Made by a program: the position numbers and the translations under genes | Notes under the pieces: model-generated | Seen by the model: only the letters and a program-made list of their open reading frames with translations | Told to the model about the DNA's origin: nothing | Database searches by the model: none | Source: Actinomycetes bacterium | Lineage (GTDB): Bacteria; Actinomycetota; Actinomycetes; Streptosporangiales; Streptosporangiaceae | Reading direction: 5' to 3' | DNA: 64,000 nt | Assembly (NCBI GenBank): GCA_025964575.1 | Contig: JAOPYO010000021.1 | Span: 33,093-97,092, forward strand | Shown: piece by piece, positions 8,319 to 17,105 of the stretch | Layout of the letters: each line of letters opens with the position of its first letter | Numbering within the stretch: the stretch's first letter is position 1

Positions 8319-10774
8319 CCAAGTCCGGACACTTCGCGCGCGAGGCCATGAACACGTTCGGAGAGTCGGTCGTCCGGCGGGAGGATCCGCGGCTGCTGAC
8401 CGGTCAGGGGCGTTATCTGGACGACCTGGGACTGGACGCGCTGGCCGCGGCCTTCGTGCGGTCCCCGCACGCGCATGCCCGCATCGTCGACATCGACGTC
8501 GGTGGTGCCCTGGACGTCGATGGTCTTGTCGCCGTCTACACCTGGGAGGACCTGCCGGGGCGCGTGGGGGAGCCGCTGCCGCTGCTGATCCCGCACCCCG
8601 CGCTGACCCATGGGCGGACCGCCTATCCGCTCGCCCGCGACGTCGTACGCCATGTCGGGGAGCCGATCGTCATGGTGGTGGCGCAGGACCGCTATGTCGC
8701 CGAGGACGCGGCCGAGCGCATCCAGGTCACCTACGAGACGCTGCCTGCGGTCGTGGGCATCGAGAACGCCGCGGACGCCGCACATCTGGTGCATGAGGAC
8801 GTGCCGGGCAATATCGGGGCCCGGCTGCTCCAGGAGGTCGGGGACGCGCCCGCCGCGATCGACGCCGCCCCGCACGTCCTGGAGTTCCGGCTCGACATCG
8901 AGCGCAGCGCGTCCATGCCGCTTGAGGGCCGCGGCGTCTACGCGCGGTGGGACGCCGACGACGAGTCGCTGCGGGTCTACTCCTCGACGCAGACCTCGAC
9001 AAGCGTACGGATGGCCATCGCGGCCAAGTTGGAGCTCTCACCGAACAAGGTGGAGGTGATCGCGCCGGACGTGGGCGGCGGGTTCGGCGTCAAGATCGTG
9101 CACCCCTGGCCTGAGGAGGTCCTGATCCCCTGGGCGGCCCGGCTGCTCGGCAGGGAACTCAAATGGACCGAGGACCGGCGCGAGCATTTCGTGTCGAGCG
9201 CCCATGAGCGCGGCCAGGTCCAGTTCGTGCGGGTCGGTTTCGACGACGCCGGCCGGGTTCTCGGCATGGACGTGCGGATCCTGCACGACCACGGCGCGTA
9301 CACCCCGTACGGCATCATCATCCCGATCATCACCTCGACGCAGTTGCTCGGCCCGTACAAGATCGGTGCCTACCGGGCGGAGGTGACCAGCCTCTACACC
9401 AACACCGTCATCGTCACGCCGTACCGCGGCGCGGGCCGCCCGCAGGGCGTGTTCTGCATGGAGCGCACGATGGACCGCATCGCCCGCCATCTCGGCCTGG
9501 ACCGGGCCGACGTGCGCGCGGTCAACTTCATCCAGCCCGACGAGTTCCCCTTCGACCAGGGCCTGATCTTCCAGGACGGGCGGCCGCTCATCTACGACTC
9601 CGGCGACTATCCGGAGATGCTGCGCAAGGCCAAGGAGCTCATCGACTGGGACGGCTTCGAGGCGGTGCGCGCCGCGGCGGCGGCCGAGGGCAGGCGGATC
9701 GGCATCGGGCTGGCCTGTTATGTGGAAGGTACCGGGGTGGGCCCGTACGAGGGCGGTCATGTCGAGGTCGACTCGTCCGGGCAGGTGCACGTCTCCACCG
9801 GTCTCACCTCGCAGGGGCAGGGCCACCAGACCGTGTTCGCCCAGATCGCCGCCACCGAGCTGGGCGTGCCCATCGAGGACGTCCATGTGACGACCGGGGA
9901 CACCCGGCGGTTCGGCTACGCGGTCGGCACGTTCGCGTCCCGGGCGGCGGTGATGAGCGGCAACGCGATCGCGCTCGCCACACGCAAGCTGCGGGACAAG
10001 GCGCTGCGCATCGCCGGAGAGGCACTGGAGGCGGACCCGCGCGACCTGGAGATCGTCGACGGAGTGGTCCAGGTACGCGGGAACCCATCGGCGGCGATCC
10101 CGCTGCGCACCGTCGCGGTGCTGTCCAACCCTCTGCGGTACGCCTTCGACGAGGAGGCGCAGCGAGCCACCCAGTTCGCCTCCCGGATGGGCGGGACCGC
10201 CGACCAGCCCCCGGTAGCGGCCGGTGAGGAACCCGGGCTGGAGGGCAAGGACTACTACTCACCGGTGCGCTCGACGTTCGCCGCCGGCATGCACGCCGCC
10301 ATCGTCGAGGTGGATCAGGACACGGCCGAGGTGCGGATCCTGCGGTACGCCGTCGTGCACGACTGCGGGCGGCTCATCAACCCCATGATCGTCGAAGGGC
10401 AGATCCACGGGGGAGTGGCGCAGGGCGTCGCCGGGGCCCTCTACGAGCGGATGGTCTACGACGAGTCGGGGCAGTTGCTCAACGCCTCGTTCATGGACTT
10501 CCTGATGCCCTACGCCACCGAGATACCGCGGATCGAGACCGACCATCTGGAGACGCCCTCGCCGCTGAATCCACTCGGCATCAAGGGGGCGGGCGAAGCG
10601 GGGGTCATCCCGGTCTCCGCCGTCATCGCCGCCGCCATCGAGGACGCCGAGGGCTTCCGGATCTCAGCGATGCCCATCTCCCCGGACGAACTCTTCCACC
10701 TGCGCATTGCCCAGGCTCGAGAGCCGGCGGGGTTGCTCGGGGAGCGGGGGACCTCAACCCCGCCGGCTCTGTGA
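8315..10774 (+). CDS. Molybdenum hydroxylase, molybdopterin-binding large subunit (CoxL/XdhA-like)
   Basis: An 819-residue catalytic subunit. The start is the ATG at 8315, overlapping the small-subunit stop, with GGAGCAGGA upstream. Cofactor motifs include APDVGGGFGVKIVHP, the active-site loop TPYRGAGRPQGVFCMER, TSQGQGHQTVFAQIAA and the C-terminal KGAGEAGVIPVSAV with the catalytic glutamate. The loop lacks the AYRCSFR signature of true (form I) CO dehydrogenase, so CO is not the expected substrate. Given the RutG-type permease next door and the barbiturase at 35 kb, I propose oxidation of uracil (to barbiturate) or a related nucleobase; xanthine or an aldehyde are the alternatives. Confidence 0.9.
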   Translation: MTKSGHFAREAMNTFGESVVRREDPRLLTGQGRYLDDLGLDALAAAFVRSPHAHARIVDIDVGGALDVDGLVAVYTWEDLPGRVGEPLPLLIPHPALTHGRTAYPLARDVVRHVGEPIVMVVAQDRYVAEDAAERIQVTYETLPAVVGIENAADAAHLVHEDVPGNIGARLLQEVGDAPAAIDAAPHVLEFRLDIERSASMPLEGRGVYARWDADDESLRVYSSTQTSTSVRMAIAAKLELSPNKVEVIAPDVGGGFGVKIVHPWPEEVLIPWAARLLGRELKWTEDRREHFVSSAHERGQVQFVRVGFDDAGRVLGMDVRILHDHGAYTPYGIIIPIITSTQLLGPYKIGAYRAEVTSLYTNTVIVTPYRGAGRPQGVFCMERTMDRIARHLGLDRADVRAVNFIQPDEFPFDQGLIFQDGRPLIYDSGDYPEMLRKAKELIDWDGFEAVRAAAAAEGRRIGIGLACYVEGTGVGPYEGGHVEVDSSGQVHVSTGLTSQGQGHQTVFAQIAATELGVPIEDVHVTTGDTRRFGYAVGTFASRAAVMSGNAIALATRKLRDKALRIAGEALEADPRDLEIVDGVVQVRGNPSAAIPLRTVAVLSNPLRYAFDEEAQRATQFASRMGGTADQPPVAAGEEPGLEGKDYYSPVRSTFAAGMHAAIVEVDQDTAEVRILRYAVVHDCGRLINPMIVEGQIHGGVAQGVAGALYERMVYDESGQLLNASFMDFLMPYATEIPRIETDHLETPSPLNPLGIKGAGEAGVIPVSAVIAAAIEDAEGFRISAMPISPDELFHLRIAQAREPAGLLGERGTSTPPAL

Positions 10775-10863
10775 ACCATAGTGCGCTTTACTCGGCCGTT
10801 GGGGTCGTTTGAAGATCTCGTTATCGTCGCCGTGACCTGAGCGGAAGGCCGGCCGGGCCGGAT

Positions 10864-11778
10864 TCATCCGGCCTGGTGGAAGTAACCGGCAGGAAGATAG
10901 TCCTTGAGCGCGGCAGGCCTGTAGCCCTGCTTCTGGATGCGGTGGAGCAGCGTCCGGAAGTCTCTCGCCATGTGGGGCTTGAAGTGGACCAGGATGATGT
11001 CTCCGGAGTGCAGACCGCCGGCCACCTGGTAGGCGAGGTTGCCGTGCTCGGAGGTCTCGCGCCAGAAGAAGATCGCTTTCATGCCGCAGGCCCGGGCGGC
11101 GCTGCGGGTCGTGGTGTTGGACGCACCGTACGGGGCCCGGAACAGCGTGGGGCGCGTGCCGTACTGCGTGGCGTAGATGTCGGCGGTCTTGCAGATCTGG
11201 TACTTCTGCCGCGCGTAGGACAGCCGGGTCATCAACGGGTGCGTCATCGAATGGTCCTCGATCAGAGCCCCGGCCTGCTGAAGCCGCCGGAAGTAGCCGT
11301 AGTCACCCTTCGCGGCGTCGTTCATCAGGAACACGGTGATCGGGATCTCACGGTCCTTGATGAGCTGGACGAAGTCGCGGTCCTTCTGCCAGCCGTCGTC
11401 GATGGTGATGAAGACGACCTTGTCCTTGGTCGTGATCTTGCTGATCACGGGCGGCAGTGCACCGCGCGCCTGTCGCGGCGGCCCGTCGGTGCCCGGAGAG
11501 GGCGAGCTGGAAGTGGGTGAGCTAAAAGTGGGTGAGCTGGGAGTGGGTGAGCTGGGAGTGGGTGACGCCGACCGTCCCGCGCCGACACCCGGTGCCGTTG
11601 GGGTGGGCGCCCCGGTCACCGGATCCTGCCCGGGAGTCGCCTGCGTGGAGGTCACCGGCGCCGCGGCCGATGTTCCACGCGCGACGTGTGCCGCGCAGCC
11701 GGCCAGCCCTCCGGTGGTCAATGCCGCCACGCTGATGGCGGCCGCCGCGCGGGAAGTACGGTTTCGACCGGATGCCAT
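10864..11778 (-). CDS. Polysaccharide deacetylase family lipoprotein
   Basis: A 304-residue secreted NodB-type deacetylase, expected to remove N- or O-acetyl groups from cell-wall or other glycans outside the membrane. The N-terminus is a lipoprotein signal with lipobox LAGC (about residue 27). A Ser/Pro/Thr linker follows, made of repeats of SSPTP type coded by 15-base DNA repeats. Catalytic motifs are VFITIDDGW (metal aspartate), DHSMTHPLM (HxxxH) and LFRAPYGA. The start at ATG 11778 was preferred because AAGGGGA lies eight bases before it; an ATG seven codons upstream lacks one. It is paralogous to the next gene. Confidence 0.88.
   Translation of the reverse strand: MASGRNRTSRAAAAISVAALTTGGLAGCAAHVARGTSAAAPVTSTQATPGQDPVTGAPTPTAPGVGAGRSASPTPSSPTPSSPTFSSPTSSSPSPGTDGPPRQARGALPPVISKITTKDKVVFITIDDGWQKDRDFVQLIKDREIPITVFLMNDAAKGDYGYFRRLQQAGALIEDHSMTHPLMTRLSYARQKYQICKTADIYATQYGTRPTLFRAPYGASNTTTRSAARACGMKAIFFWRETSEHGNLAYQVAGGLHSGDIILVHFKPHMARDFRTLLHRIQKQGYRPAALKDYLPAGYFHQAG
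11504..11563. repeat. Four tandem 15-base repeats in the deacetylase linker
   Basis: Units at 11504, 11519, 11534 and 11549 follow gagctgggagtgggt; the last two are identical and the second has a two-base change. They code the SPTxS linker on the minus strand and keep the reading frame, so copy number can vary without breaking the gene. Confidence 0.9.
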
Positions 11779-11900
11779 GAACAATCCCCTTTGTCCCATT
11801 GATCAAGGCACCAGCCTGGTGGGCTCCGACCATGATCCGACCCAATAGACGAAGCTCTTTACTGTGATGTGACCATGAGCAGGTTCGGGATGTGCTCTGT

Positions 11901-12767
11901 TCATCCGGTCTTCACCGGCGTTCCGGCCGGCTGTTGGTCGGGTGCGTTGCCCCCGAGGGAGACCGGCAGATAGTTCTGGATGGCCGCGGGCCGGAAACCC
12001 TGCTGGCGGACCCAGCCGAGGACCGTCTGGAAATCCTTGGCGAGGCCCGGCCGGTAGTGCATCAGCATGATGTCGCCCGCACGGAAGCCCGTGCCGCCGT
12101 CCGCGCGCGCGAACGCGTTGTGAACCCCCTGCGGGGACTTGGTGCCGTTGTAGAACTCCGCGGACCAGATCAGGATCGACTTGATCCCGCAGGCGGCCGC
12201 GGCCTGCCGGGTGAGCTGGTTGAACGACCCGAACGGCGGCCGGAAGATCTGCGGGCGCCGGCCGTACTGGGCGGCGATGATGTCGCCGGTCTCACAGATC
12301 TCCTTCTTCTGCCGGTCCAGCGGCAGGACCGCCATGTTGGGGTGGTGAAGGGTGTGGTTCTCCAGTTGCGAACCGGCGTGCTTGAGCGCCCAGAAGTACT
12401 CGTAGTGGCCCTTGGCCGCGTCGTTGGTCAGGAAGGTCAGGATCGGGACCTTCTGCTGCCGCACGATGTCGACGAAGCCGGGGTCGTGTTCCCAGCCATC
12501 GTCGATCGTCAGGAACACGACTTTGTCCTGGGTCTTGATCTGGTTGATGACGGTGGGCAGTCCGTCGGGACTCTTCACCGGAAGCGTCCAGGTGCCGGGC
12601 TTGGGGCGTTCCCACTGCTGATCGGCCACGTCGGCGGCGAGCCTGCTGCGCAGCGAGGGTCCGTCCGAACCACTCATGGACTGTGATCTGATCTCCGGCC
12701 AGGCGCCGGCGCCGACGCCGAGCACCCCGGCGATCAGACATGAGACCAGTGGGATCTTCCCTCGCAT
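11901..12767 (-). CDS. Secreted polysaccharide deacetylase
   Basis: A 288-residue NodB-type deacetylase paralogous to the gene at 10864-11778. The N-terminus has a hydrophobic signal or anchor (IPLVSCLIAGVLGVGAGAW). Motifs are VFLTIDDGWEHD, ENHTLHHPNM and IFRPPFGSFN. It ends in an extended tail with NAPDQQPAGTPVKTG. The ATG at 12767 is preferred over a GTG three codons upstream because AGAGG is then correctly spaced. The paralogue is 120 bases downstream on the same strand, so a duplication followed by divergence is likely. The substrate (peptidoglycan, chitin-like or teichoic polymers) cannot be told. Confidence 0.88.
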   Translation of the reverse strand: MRGKIPLVSCLIAGVLGVGAGAWPEIRSQSMSGSDGPSLRSRLAADVADQQWERPKPGTWTLPVKSPDGLPTVINQIKTQDKVVFLTIDDGWEHDPGFVDIVRQQKVPILTFLTNDAAKGHYEYFWALKHAGSQLENHTLHHPNMAVLPLDRQKKEICETGDIIAAQYGRRPQIFRPPFGSFNQLTRQAAAACGIKSILIWSAEFYNGTKSPQGVHNAFARADGGTGFRAGDIMLMHYRPGLAKDFQTVLGWVRQQGFRPAAIQNYLPVSLGGNAPDQQPAGTPVKTG

Positions 12768-12990
12768 CGGTCGCACCTCTCCGCATTTGTCACCACCGGC
12801 CAGCTCTGGCGGAGGTTACGCCCCTTTTGATCGTTAGATGTCGCTTACACGCCGTAGGTTCGCACATCGTCCGCTGGGGCGGCGTGGGGCGCCACTCGGG
12901 GCGGCCCGGAGGCCCGATCGACAGCCCATCGCGGGGGGCTCGGCAGATGTTGCCGTTCGCGCCGTCGAAGGCGTTCTCTAAGGTCGGTCT

Positions 12991-13662
12991 ATGAAGGTCA
13001 ACGGCAGTGCGACGGTGGCGGCCCCGCTGGGCCTGGTCTGGGAGGCCCTGCAGGATCCTGCGGTGCTGGTGCGTACGATCCCCGGATGTCAGCGGCTGGA
13101 GGCCACCGGCGCCGACACGTACAAGATGACGGTCACCGCCGGGGTGGCCTCGATCAAGGGCACCTACGTCGGGCAGGTCGCCCTCGCCGAGCCCGATCCG
13201 CCGCACTCCTTCGTGTTGCGCGCGCAGGGCCAGGGGGCGCCGGGCACGGTCGATGCCACGGTGCTGGTGCGCCTGTCGGATGGTGACGGCGGGGGTGCGG
13301 GCGGAAGCAGGACGCTGGTGGAATACGACGCCGACGCCGTCGTCGGCGGGATGATCGGCGGGGTCGGCCAGCGCATGCTGAGCACCGTCGCCAAACGGAC
13401 CGCCGGGGAGTTCTTCGCCGCCGTCGAGCGCGCGCTGATCGAGCGGTCGGTGCCGGAACAGATCCCGGCTCCGGTGGCCCAGACGGCACCGGACCTGGTC
13501 ACCCCGTCCGGTGGCGTGGGGGCGGTCTATGCCGCCCCGACGAAGGCCGGGCGAACCGAGTCGATCGCCCGGGCGATGACCATGGCGTTCGCCTGGGGTG
13601 GGTTCGTCGCACTCGGGGGAGTCGCCGTCGGCTACGCGCTGGGCCGGAAGGCGCGCCGATAG
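12991..13662 (+). CDS. CoxG-like SRPBCC protein with C-terminal membrane helix
   Basis: A 223-residue protein of the CO-dehydrogenase subunit G family (START-like SRPBCC fold, residues about 1-145), with sequences such as VWEALQDPAVLVRTIPGCQRLE and ASIKGTYVGQVAL. A linker and one hydrophobic helix near the C-terminus (AFAWGGFVALGGVAVGYALG) would tie it to the membrane. CoxG proteins associate with molybdenum hydroxylases and link them to the membrane quinone pool. It lies 2.2 kb downstream of the hydroxylase, separated by two deacetylases on the other strand, so partnership is plausible but not proved. ATG has AAGG seven bases upstream. Confidence 0.85.
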   Translation: MKVNGSATVAAPLGLVWEALQDPAVLVRTIPGCQRLEATGADTYKMTVTAGVASIKGTYVGQVALAEPDPPHSFVLRAQGQGAPGTVDATVLVRLSDGDGGGAGGSRTLVEYDADAVVGGMIGGVGQRMLSTVAKRTAGEFFAAVERALIERSVPEQIPAPVAQTAPDLVTPSGGVGAVYAAPTKAGRTESIARAMTMAFAWGGFVALGGVAVGYALGRKARR

Positions 13663-13686
13663 CCCCGAGTCCGGCCGCAACGAAAA

Positions 13687-13728
13687 CCTCCGTGATCATG
13701 CGATCAATTGATCGCATGATCACGGAGG
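13687..13728. terminator. Perfect 42-base palindrome, bidirectional terminator candidate
   Basis: Two perfectly complementary 21-base arms meet at 13707/13708; each arm starts CCTCCGTGATCATGCGATC. It sits between the converging CoxG-like gene and the FKBP gene, where a shared terminator is expected. There is no T-tract. Related palindromes with the same GTGATCATG core occur at 52346 and 56180. Confidence 0.8.
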
Positions 13729-13767
13729 GGGTGGATCACCGGGCGGTCGGCCCGATGGCCACGGGTC

Positions 13768-14142
13768 TCAGTTGACCGCTACCAGGTCCACCACGAAGAT
13801 CAGTGTCTCGCCGGGCTTGATCGCTCCGCCGGCGCCACGGTCGCCGTAGCCCAGGTGCGGCGGGATCACGAGCTTGCGCCGTCCGCCGACCTTCATGCCC
13901 TGCACGCCCATGTCCCAGCCTTTGATGACCTGGCCGCCGCCGAGCAGGAACTCGAAGGTGCCGCCCCGGTTCCAGGACGCGTCGAACTCCTCGCCCGTGG
14001 AGAAGGCGACGCCGACGTAGTGCACGGACACGTTGGACCCCTTGGTGGCCTCCGCGCCATCGCCGACGGTGAGGTCGGTGACGTCGAGGTGGGCGGGCGG
14101 CTGCCCTTCGGGGAAGTCGATCTCGGGCCGTTCAAGCGCCAT
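13768..14142 (-). CDS. FKBP-type peptidyl-prolyl cis-trans isomerase
   Basis: A 124-residue single-domain FKBP that speeds proline isomerisation in protein folding; cytoplasmic, no signal peptide. Seen are SVHYVGVAFSTGEEFDASW, FEFLLGGGQVIKGWDMGVQG and KLVIPPHLGYGDRGAGG, with the aromatic pocket residues in place. GGGAG stands eight bases before ATG 14142. It is divergent from the DsbA-family gene and converges on the CoxG-like gene across the palindrome. Confidence 0.95.
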   Translation of the reverse strand: MALERPEIDFPEGQPPAHLDVTDLTVGDGAEATKGSNVSVHYVGVAFSTGEEFDASWNRGGTFEFLLGGGQVIKGWDMGVQGMKVGGRRKLVIPPHLGYGDRGAGGAIKPGETLIFVVDLVAVN

Positions 14143-14213
14143 CGCTAAGGCTCCCGGATGGTTTGTTTTTGGATATGACCGACGTTCACCCTAGTAGGTG
14201 CCGTGGAGTGGGA

Positions 14214-14885
14214 ATGGAGCGGCGCCGCCGCCTGTTGCCGAGGAGCGTGAACGTAGAGATCTTCGCTGACGTCGTCTGCCCGTGGTGCTACCTGGGACAG
14301 GCACGGTTCCGTCAAGCTCTGGCGACCTTCGACGACGATGTCCAGGTGACCTGGCGCCCGTTCCGGCTGGACCCGGACGCCCCGGTGACCGCGACCCCGG
14401 CCACCCCCCATCTGGCGGTCAAGTTCGGTGGTGCGGAGCGTGTCGCCGAGGCCTACGACCGGCTGCGCGGGCTGGCCGCCGCCGAGGGCCTTCCGTATGA
14501 GCCGGAGCGCGGCATGCACGTCAACACCGGCGACGCGCATCGGGTGATCTGGCTGGCCGGCCGCGAGGGCGGCCCAGCTCTGCAGGACGCGGTGGCCGAG
14601 CGGCTGTTCCGCGGGCAGCACGCGGAGGGCCGCGATCTCGGCGATGCCGGGACCCTCGCCGAGCTGGCAGGTTCCGCCGGTCTGGCGCCCGAGGCCGTAC
14701 GGTCCCTGCTCTCCTCCGAGGAGGGTCTCGCCGAGCTGGAGCAGGACCTCGAACGGGCCCTTGAGCTCGGTATCACCGGCGTTCCGTTCTTCCTCTTCGA
14801 GGGCACCTGGGGGGTGTCCGGAGCGCAGTCGGCGGAGACCCTGACGGGGGCCCTCCGCGAGGTGGCCGGCAACCTCACGAGCTGA
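14214..14885 (+). CDS. DsbA-family (FrnE-like) oxidoreductase
   Basis: A 223-residue thioredoxin-fold protein of the FrnE type. The CPWC redox pair is in IFADVVCPWCYLGQ near the N-terminus, the helical insertion follows, and the cis-proline loop is in GITGVPFFLFEG. No signal peptide, so it acts in the cytoplasm, where FrnE proteins serve as disulfide isomerases or in polyketide tailoring. The ATG at 14214 is preceded by GGAG; a GTG at 14247 would give the minimal family N-terminus and cannot be excluded. It is divergent from the FKBP gene. Confidence 0.88.
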   Translation: MERRRRLLPRSVNVEIFADVVCPWCYLGQARFRQALATFDDDVQVTWRPFRLDPDAPVTATPATPHLAVKFGGAERVAEAYDRLRGLAAAEGLPYEPERGMHVNTGDAHRVIWLAGREGGPALQDAVAERLFRGQHAEGRDLGDAGTLAELAGSAGLAPEAVRSLLSSEEGLAELEQDLERALELGITGVPFFLFEGTWGVSGAQSAETLTGALREVAGNLTS

Positions 14886-14963
14886 CTCGCCCGACGCCGG
14901 GCCGTCGTGTTGGCAGAACTCGACGATTCGCGTTGGAGCCCCCGGCCGGTAAATGTAGGTGTC

Positions 14964-17105
14964 ATGGAATCCCCGGCACGGCAGAACAGGGGCGGCATCC
15001 GGATCGGCATCGACACCGGCGGCACGTTCACCGACGTGGTGGCACTCGATGTGGCCGGTGGGCGGGTCGTCACCACCAAGACGCCCTCCACCCCGGCGGA
15101 CCCCGCCGAGGGGTTCATGGCCGGCGTGCACAAGGTGCTCGGGTTGCTCGGCGCCACCGGATCGGACATCACGGCGGTCTCGCACGGGACGACGGTGGCG
15201 ACCAACCAGCTCCTCGAGGACCGCATCGGTGACCTCGGCTTCATCACCACGGAAGGCTTCGAGTTCCTGCTGGAGATCGCCCGGCAGAGCGTTCCCGACG
15301 GCTATGGCAACTCCTACTTCTGGGTCAAGCCGCCGCGCATCGTGCCCGTCCACCGGGTGCGCACGGTCGGAGGGCGGCTCGACCACACCGGCGCCGAGCT
15401 GAGGCCGTTCGACGAGACTGGGGCCGTCGCCGTGGCCCGCTGGTTCCGGGACCAGCGCATCGACACCCTCGGAGTCTGCTTCCTGCACTCCTACGCGAAC
15501 CCGGAGCACGAACTGCGGATGCGGGACGTGCTGCGCCGGGAGCATCCCGCCGCCGTGATCTCGCTGTCCTGCGAGGTGCTGCGCGAGTACCGGGAGTACG
15601 AGCGGTCCGTCACCACCCTCGTCGACGCCGCGGTCAAGCCGACCATGATGCGCTACATCGCCCGGATCGCCGAGCGCCTCGGGGGGCCGCCGTTCTATGT
15701 GATGAAGAGCAACGGGGGAGTGCTGTCGGCCGAGGAGGTCGTGCACCAGCCGATCACCACGGTGTTGTCCGGACCCGCAGCGGGGGCGCTCGGGGCCGCC
15801 CTGGTCGCCCGTACGGCCGGCCGGGACTCGGTCATCACCCTGGACGGCGGCGGAACCTCGACGGACGTGGCGGTGGTGCTCGACGGGGAGCCGACGCTCA
15901 CCACGGAGGGTTCGATCGGCCGGTTCCCCTCCAAGATCCCGATGATCGATATCGTCACCGTCGGCGCGGGGGGCGGCTCGATCGCGTGGACCTCCCCGGA
16001 GGGCACGCTCAAGGTAGGGCCGCGCAGTGCCGGAGCCGATCCGGGACCGCTCTGTTATGGACGGGGTGGCGGTGACGTCACGGTGACCGACGCGCACGTC
16101 TTTCTCGGCAGGGTTCCACCCCATCTGCTCGGCGGTGAGATCTCACTGGACGCCGAGGCGGCCCGGGCGGGCATCGAGGCGCTCGCCGCCACCCTCGACC
16201 TGACTCCGGAGCGAGCGGCCACCGGGATCCTCGAGATCTCCGCCTGGAACCAGGCCAACGCCATCCGGCAGATCACGGTCAAACGGGGCCTGGACGTGCG
16301 GGACTATCCGATGGTGGCGTTCGGCGGTTCCGGCCCGTTGCTGGTCTGCCGGTTGATGGACATCCTGGGCCTGCCCACCGTGATCGTCCCGGAGAACCCC
16401 GGGAACCTGTCCGCGTTCGGGCTGCTCACCGTGGACGTGAAGAACGACTACGTCCAGACGTATGTGGCCCGCGACACCGAGCTCGACCCGGCCGCCGTGG
16501 CCGGGGTGCTGGCGGACCTGGAGCGCCAGGCGACCGTCGCGCTGGACAGGGAGGGCTTCGACGCCACGGTCCACCGTCTCGTCCGGTCGGCGGACCTGCG
16601 CTACTACGGTCAAGCCTTCGAGGTGCGGGTCTCGGCGCCCGAAGGCCCGATCGACGCGGACTTCCGCGCCGAGGTCGTACGGCGTTTCCAGGACGAGCAC
16701 GAGCGGCTCTACGGCTACTGCTACCGTGACGACCCACGTCATCCGGTGGAATGGGTCAACCTGCGGGTCTCCGGCATCGGCCCGATCAAGCGCCCCGAGC
16801 TCACGGAGCTGCCGTGGCCGGTGGGTGCCGCATCGACGAGACCGGCGTTCCGGCGGGTCTTCTTCGAGGACGAGCTTTCCGAGGTCTGGGACGACAGCGG
16901 CTGGCAGGAGTGCTCCGTCCACCAACGCGAGGAGCTCAGGCGCGGCGACCTGGTCGCCGGTCCGGCGGTCATCGAGGAGTTCGGCTCCACCCTTCCGGTG
17001 CACCCTGGCTTCGCCGCCACCGTGGACGCCTACGGCAACTTGATCGTGGCCCGTTTCAGTGCCGGCACCAATGGCGAGATCACGGCGGAAGAGGGGCAGC
17101 GATGA
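14964..17105 (+). CDS. Hydantoinase/oxoprolinase subunit A (HyuA)
   Basis: A 713-residue ATP-grasping subunit of the hydantoinase A/5-oxoprolinase/acetone carboxylase family. The N-terminal actin-like fold has the phosphate loop IGIDTGGTFTDVVALD (about residues 13-28), then SHGTTVATNQLLE, and the second nucleotide segment TLDGGGTSTDVAVVLDG. These enzymes open cyclic amides (N-methylhydantoin, 5-oxoproline, pyrrolidone) or carboxylate ketones with ATP. The start at ATG 14964 leaves a short tail before the fold; upstream in-frame codons are not needed. It overlaps HyuB by four bases. No racemase or carbamoylase is beside it, so the substrate is open. Confidence 0.9.
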   Translation: MESPARQNRGGIRIGIDTGGTFTDVVALDVAGGRVVTTKTPSTPADPAEGFMAGVHKVLGLLGATGSDITAVSHGTTVATNQLLEDRIGDLGFITTEGFEFLLEIARQSVPDGYGNSYFWVKPPRIVPVHRVRTVGGRLDHTGAELRPFDETGAVAVARWFRDQRIDTLGVCFLHSYANPEHELRMRDVLRREHPAAVISLSCEVLREYREYERSVTTLVDAAVKPTMMRYIARIAERLGGPPFYVMKSNGGVLSAEEVVHQPITTVLSGPAAGALGAALVARTAGRDSVITLDGGGTSTDVAVVLDGEPTLTTEGSIGRFPSKIPMIDIVTVGAGGGSIAWTSPEGTLKVGPRSAGADPGPLCYGRGGGDVTVTDAHVFLGRVPPHLLGGEISLDAEAARAGIEALAATLDLTPERAATGILEISAWNQANAIRQITVKRGLDVRDYPMVAFGGSGPLLVCRLMDILGLPTVIVPENPGNLSAFGLLTVDVKNDYVQTYVARDTELDPAAVAGVLADLERQATVALDREGFDATVHRLVRSADLRYYGQAFEVRVSAPEGPIDADFRAEVVRRFQDEHERLYGYCYRDDPRHPVEWVNLRVSGIGPIKRPELTELPWPVGAASTRPAFRRVFFEDELSEVWDDSGWQECSVHQREELRRGDLVAGPAVIEEFGSTLPVHPGFAATVDAYGNLIVARFSAGTNGEITAEEGQR

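Noticed and set aside
8315..10774. Call as CO dehydrogenase (form I)
   Set aside because: The AYRCSFR active-site loop is absent; the loop reads PYRGAGRP, as in other Mo hydroxylases.
14145..16124. Long minus-strand frame opposite HyuA
   Set aside because: It mirrors the third-position GC bias of hyuA, has no recognisable domain, and overlaps the well-supported hyuA and DsbA-family genes entirely.
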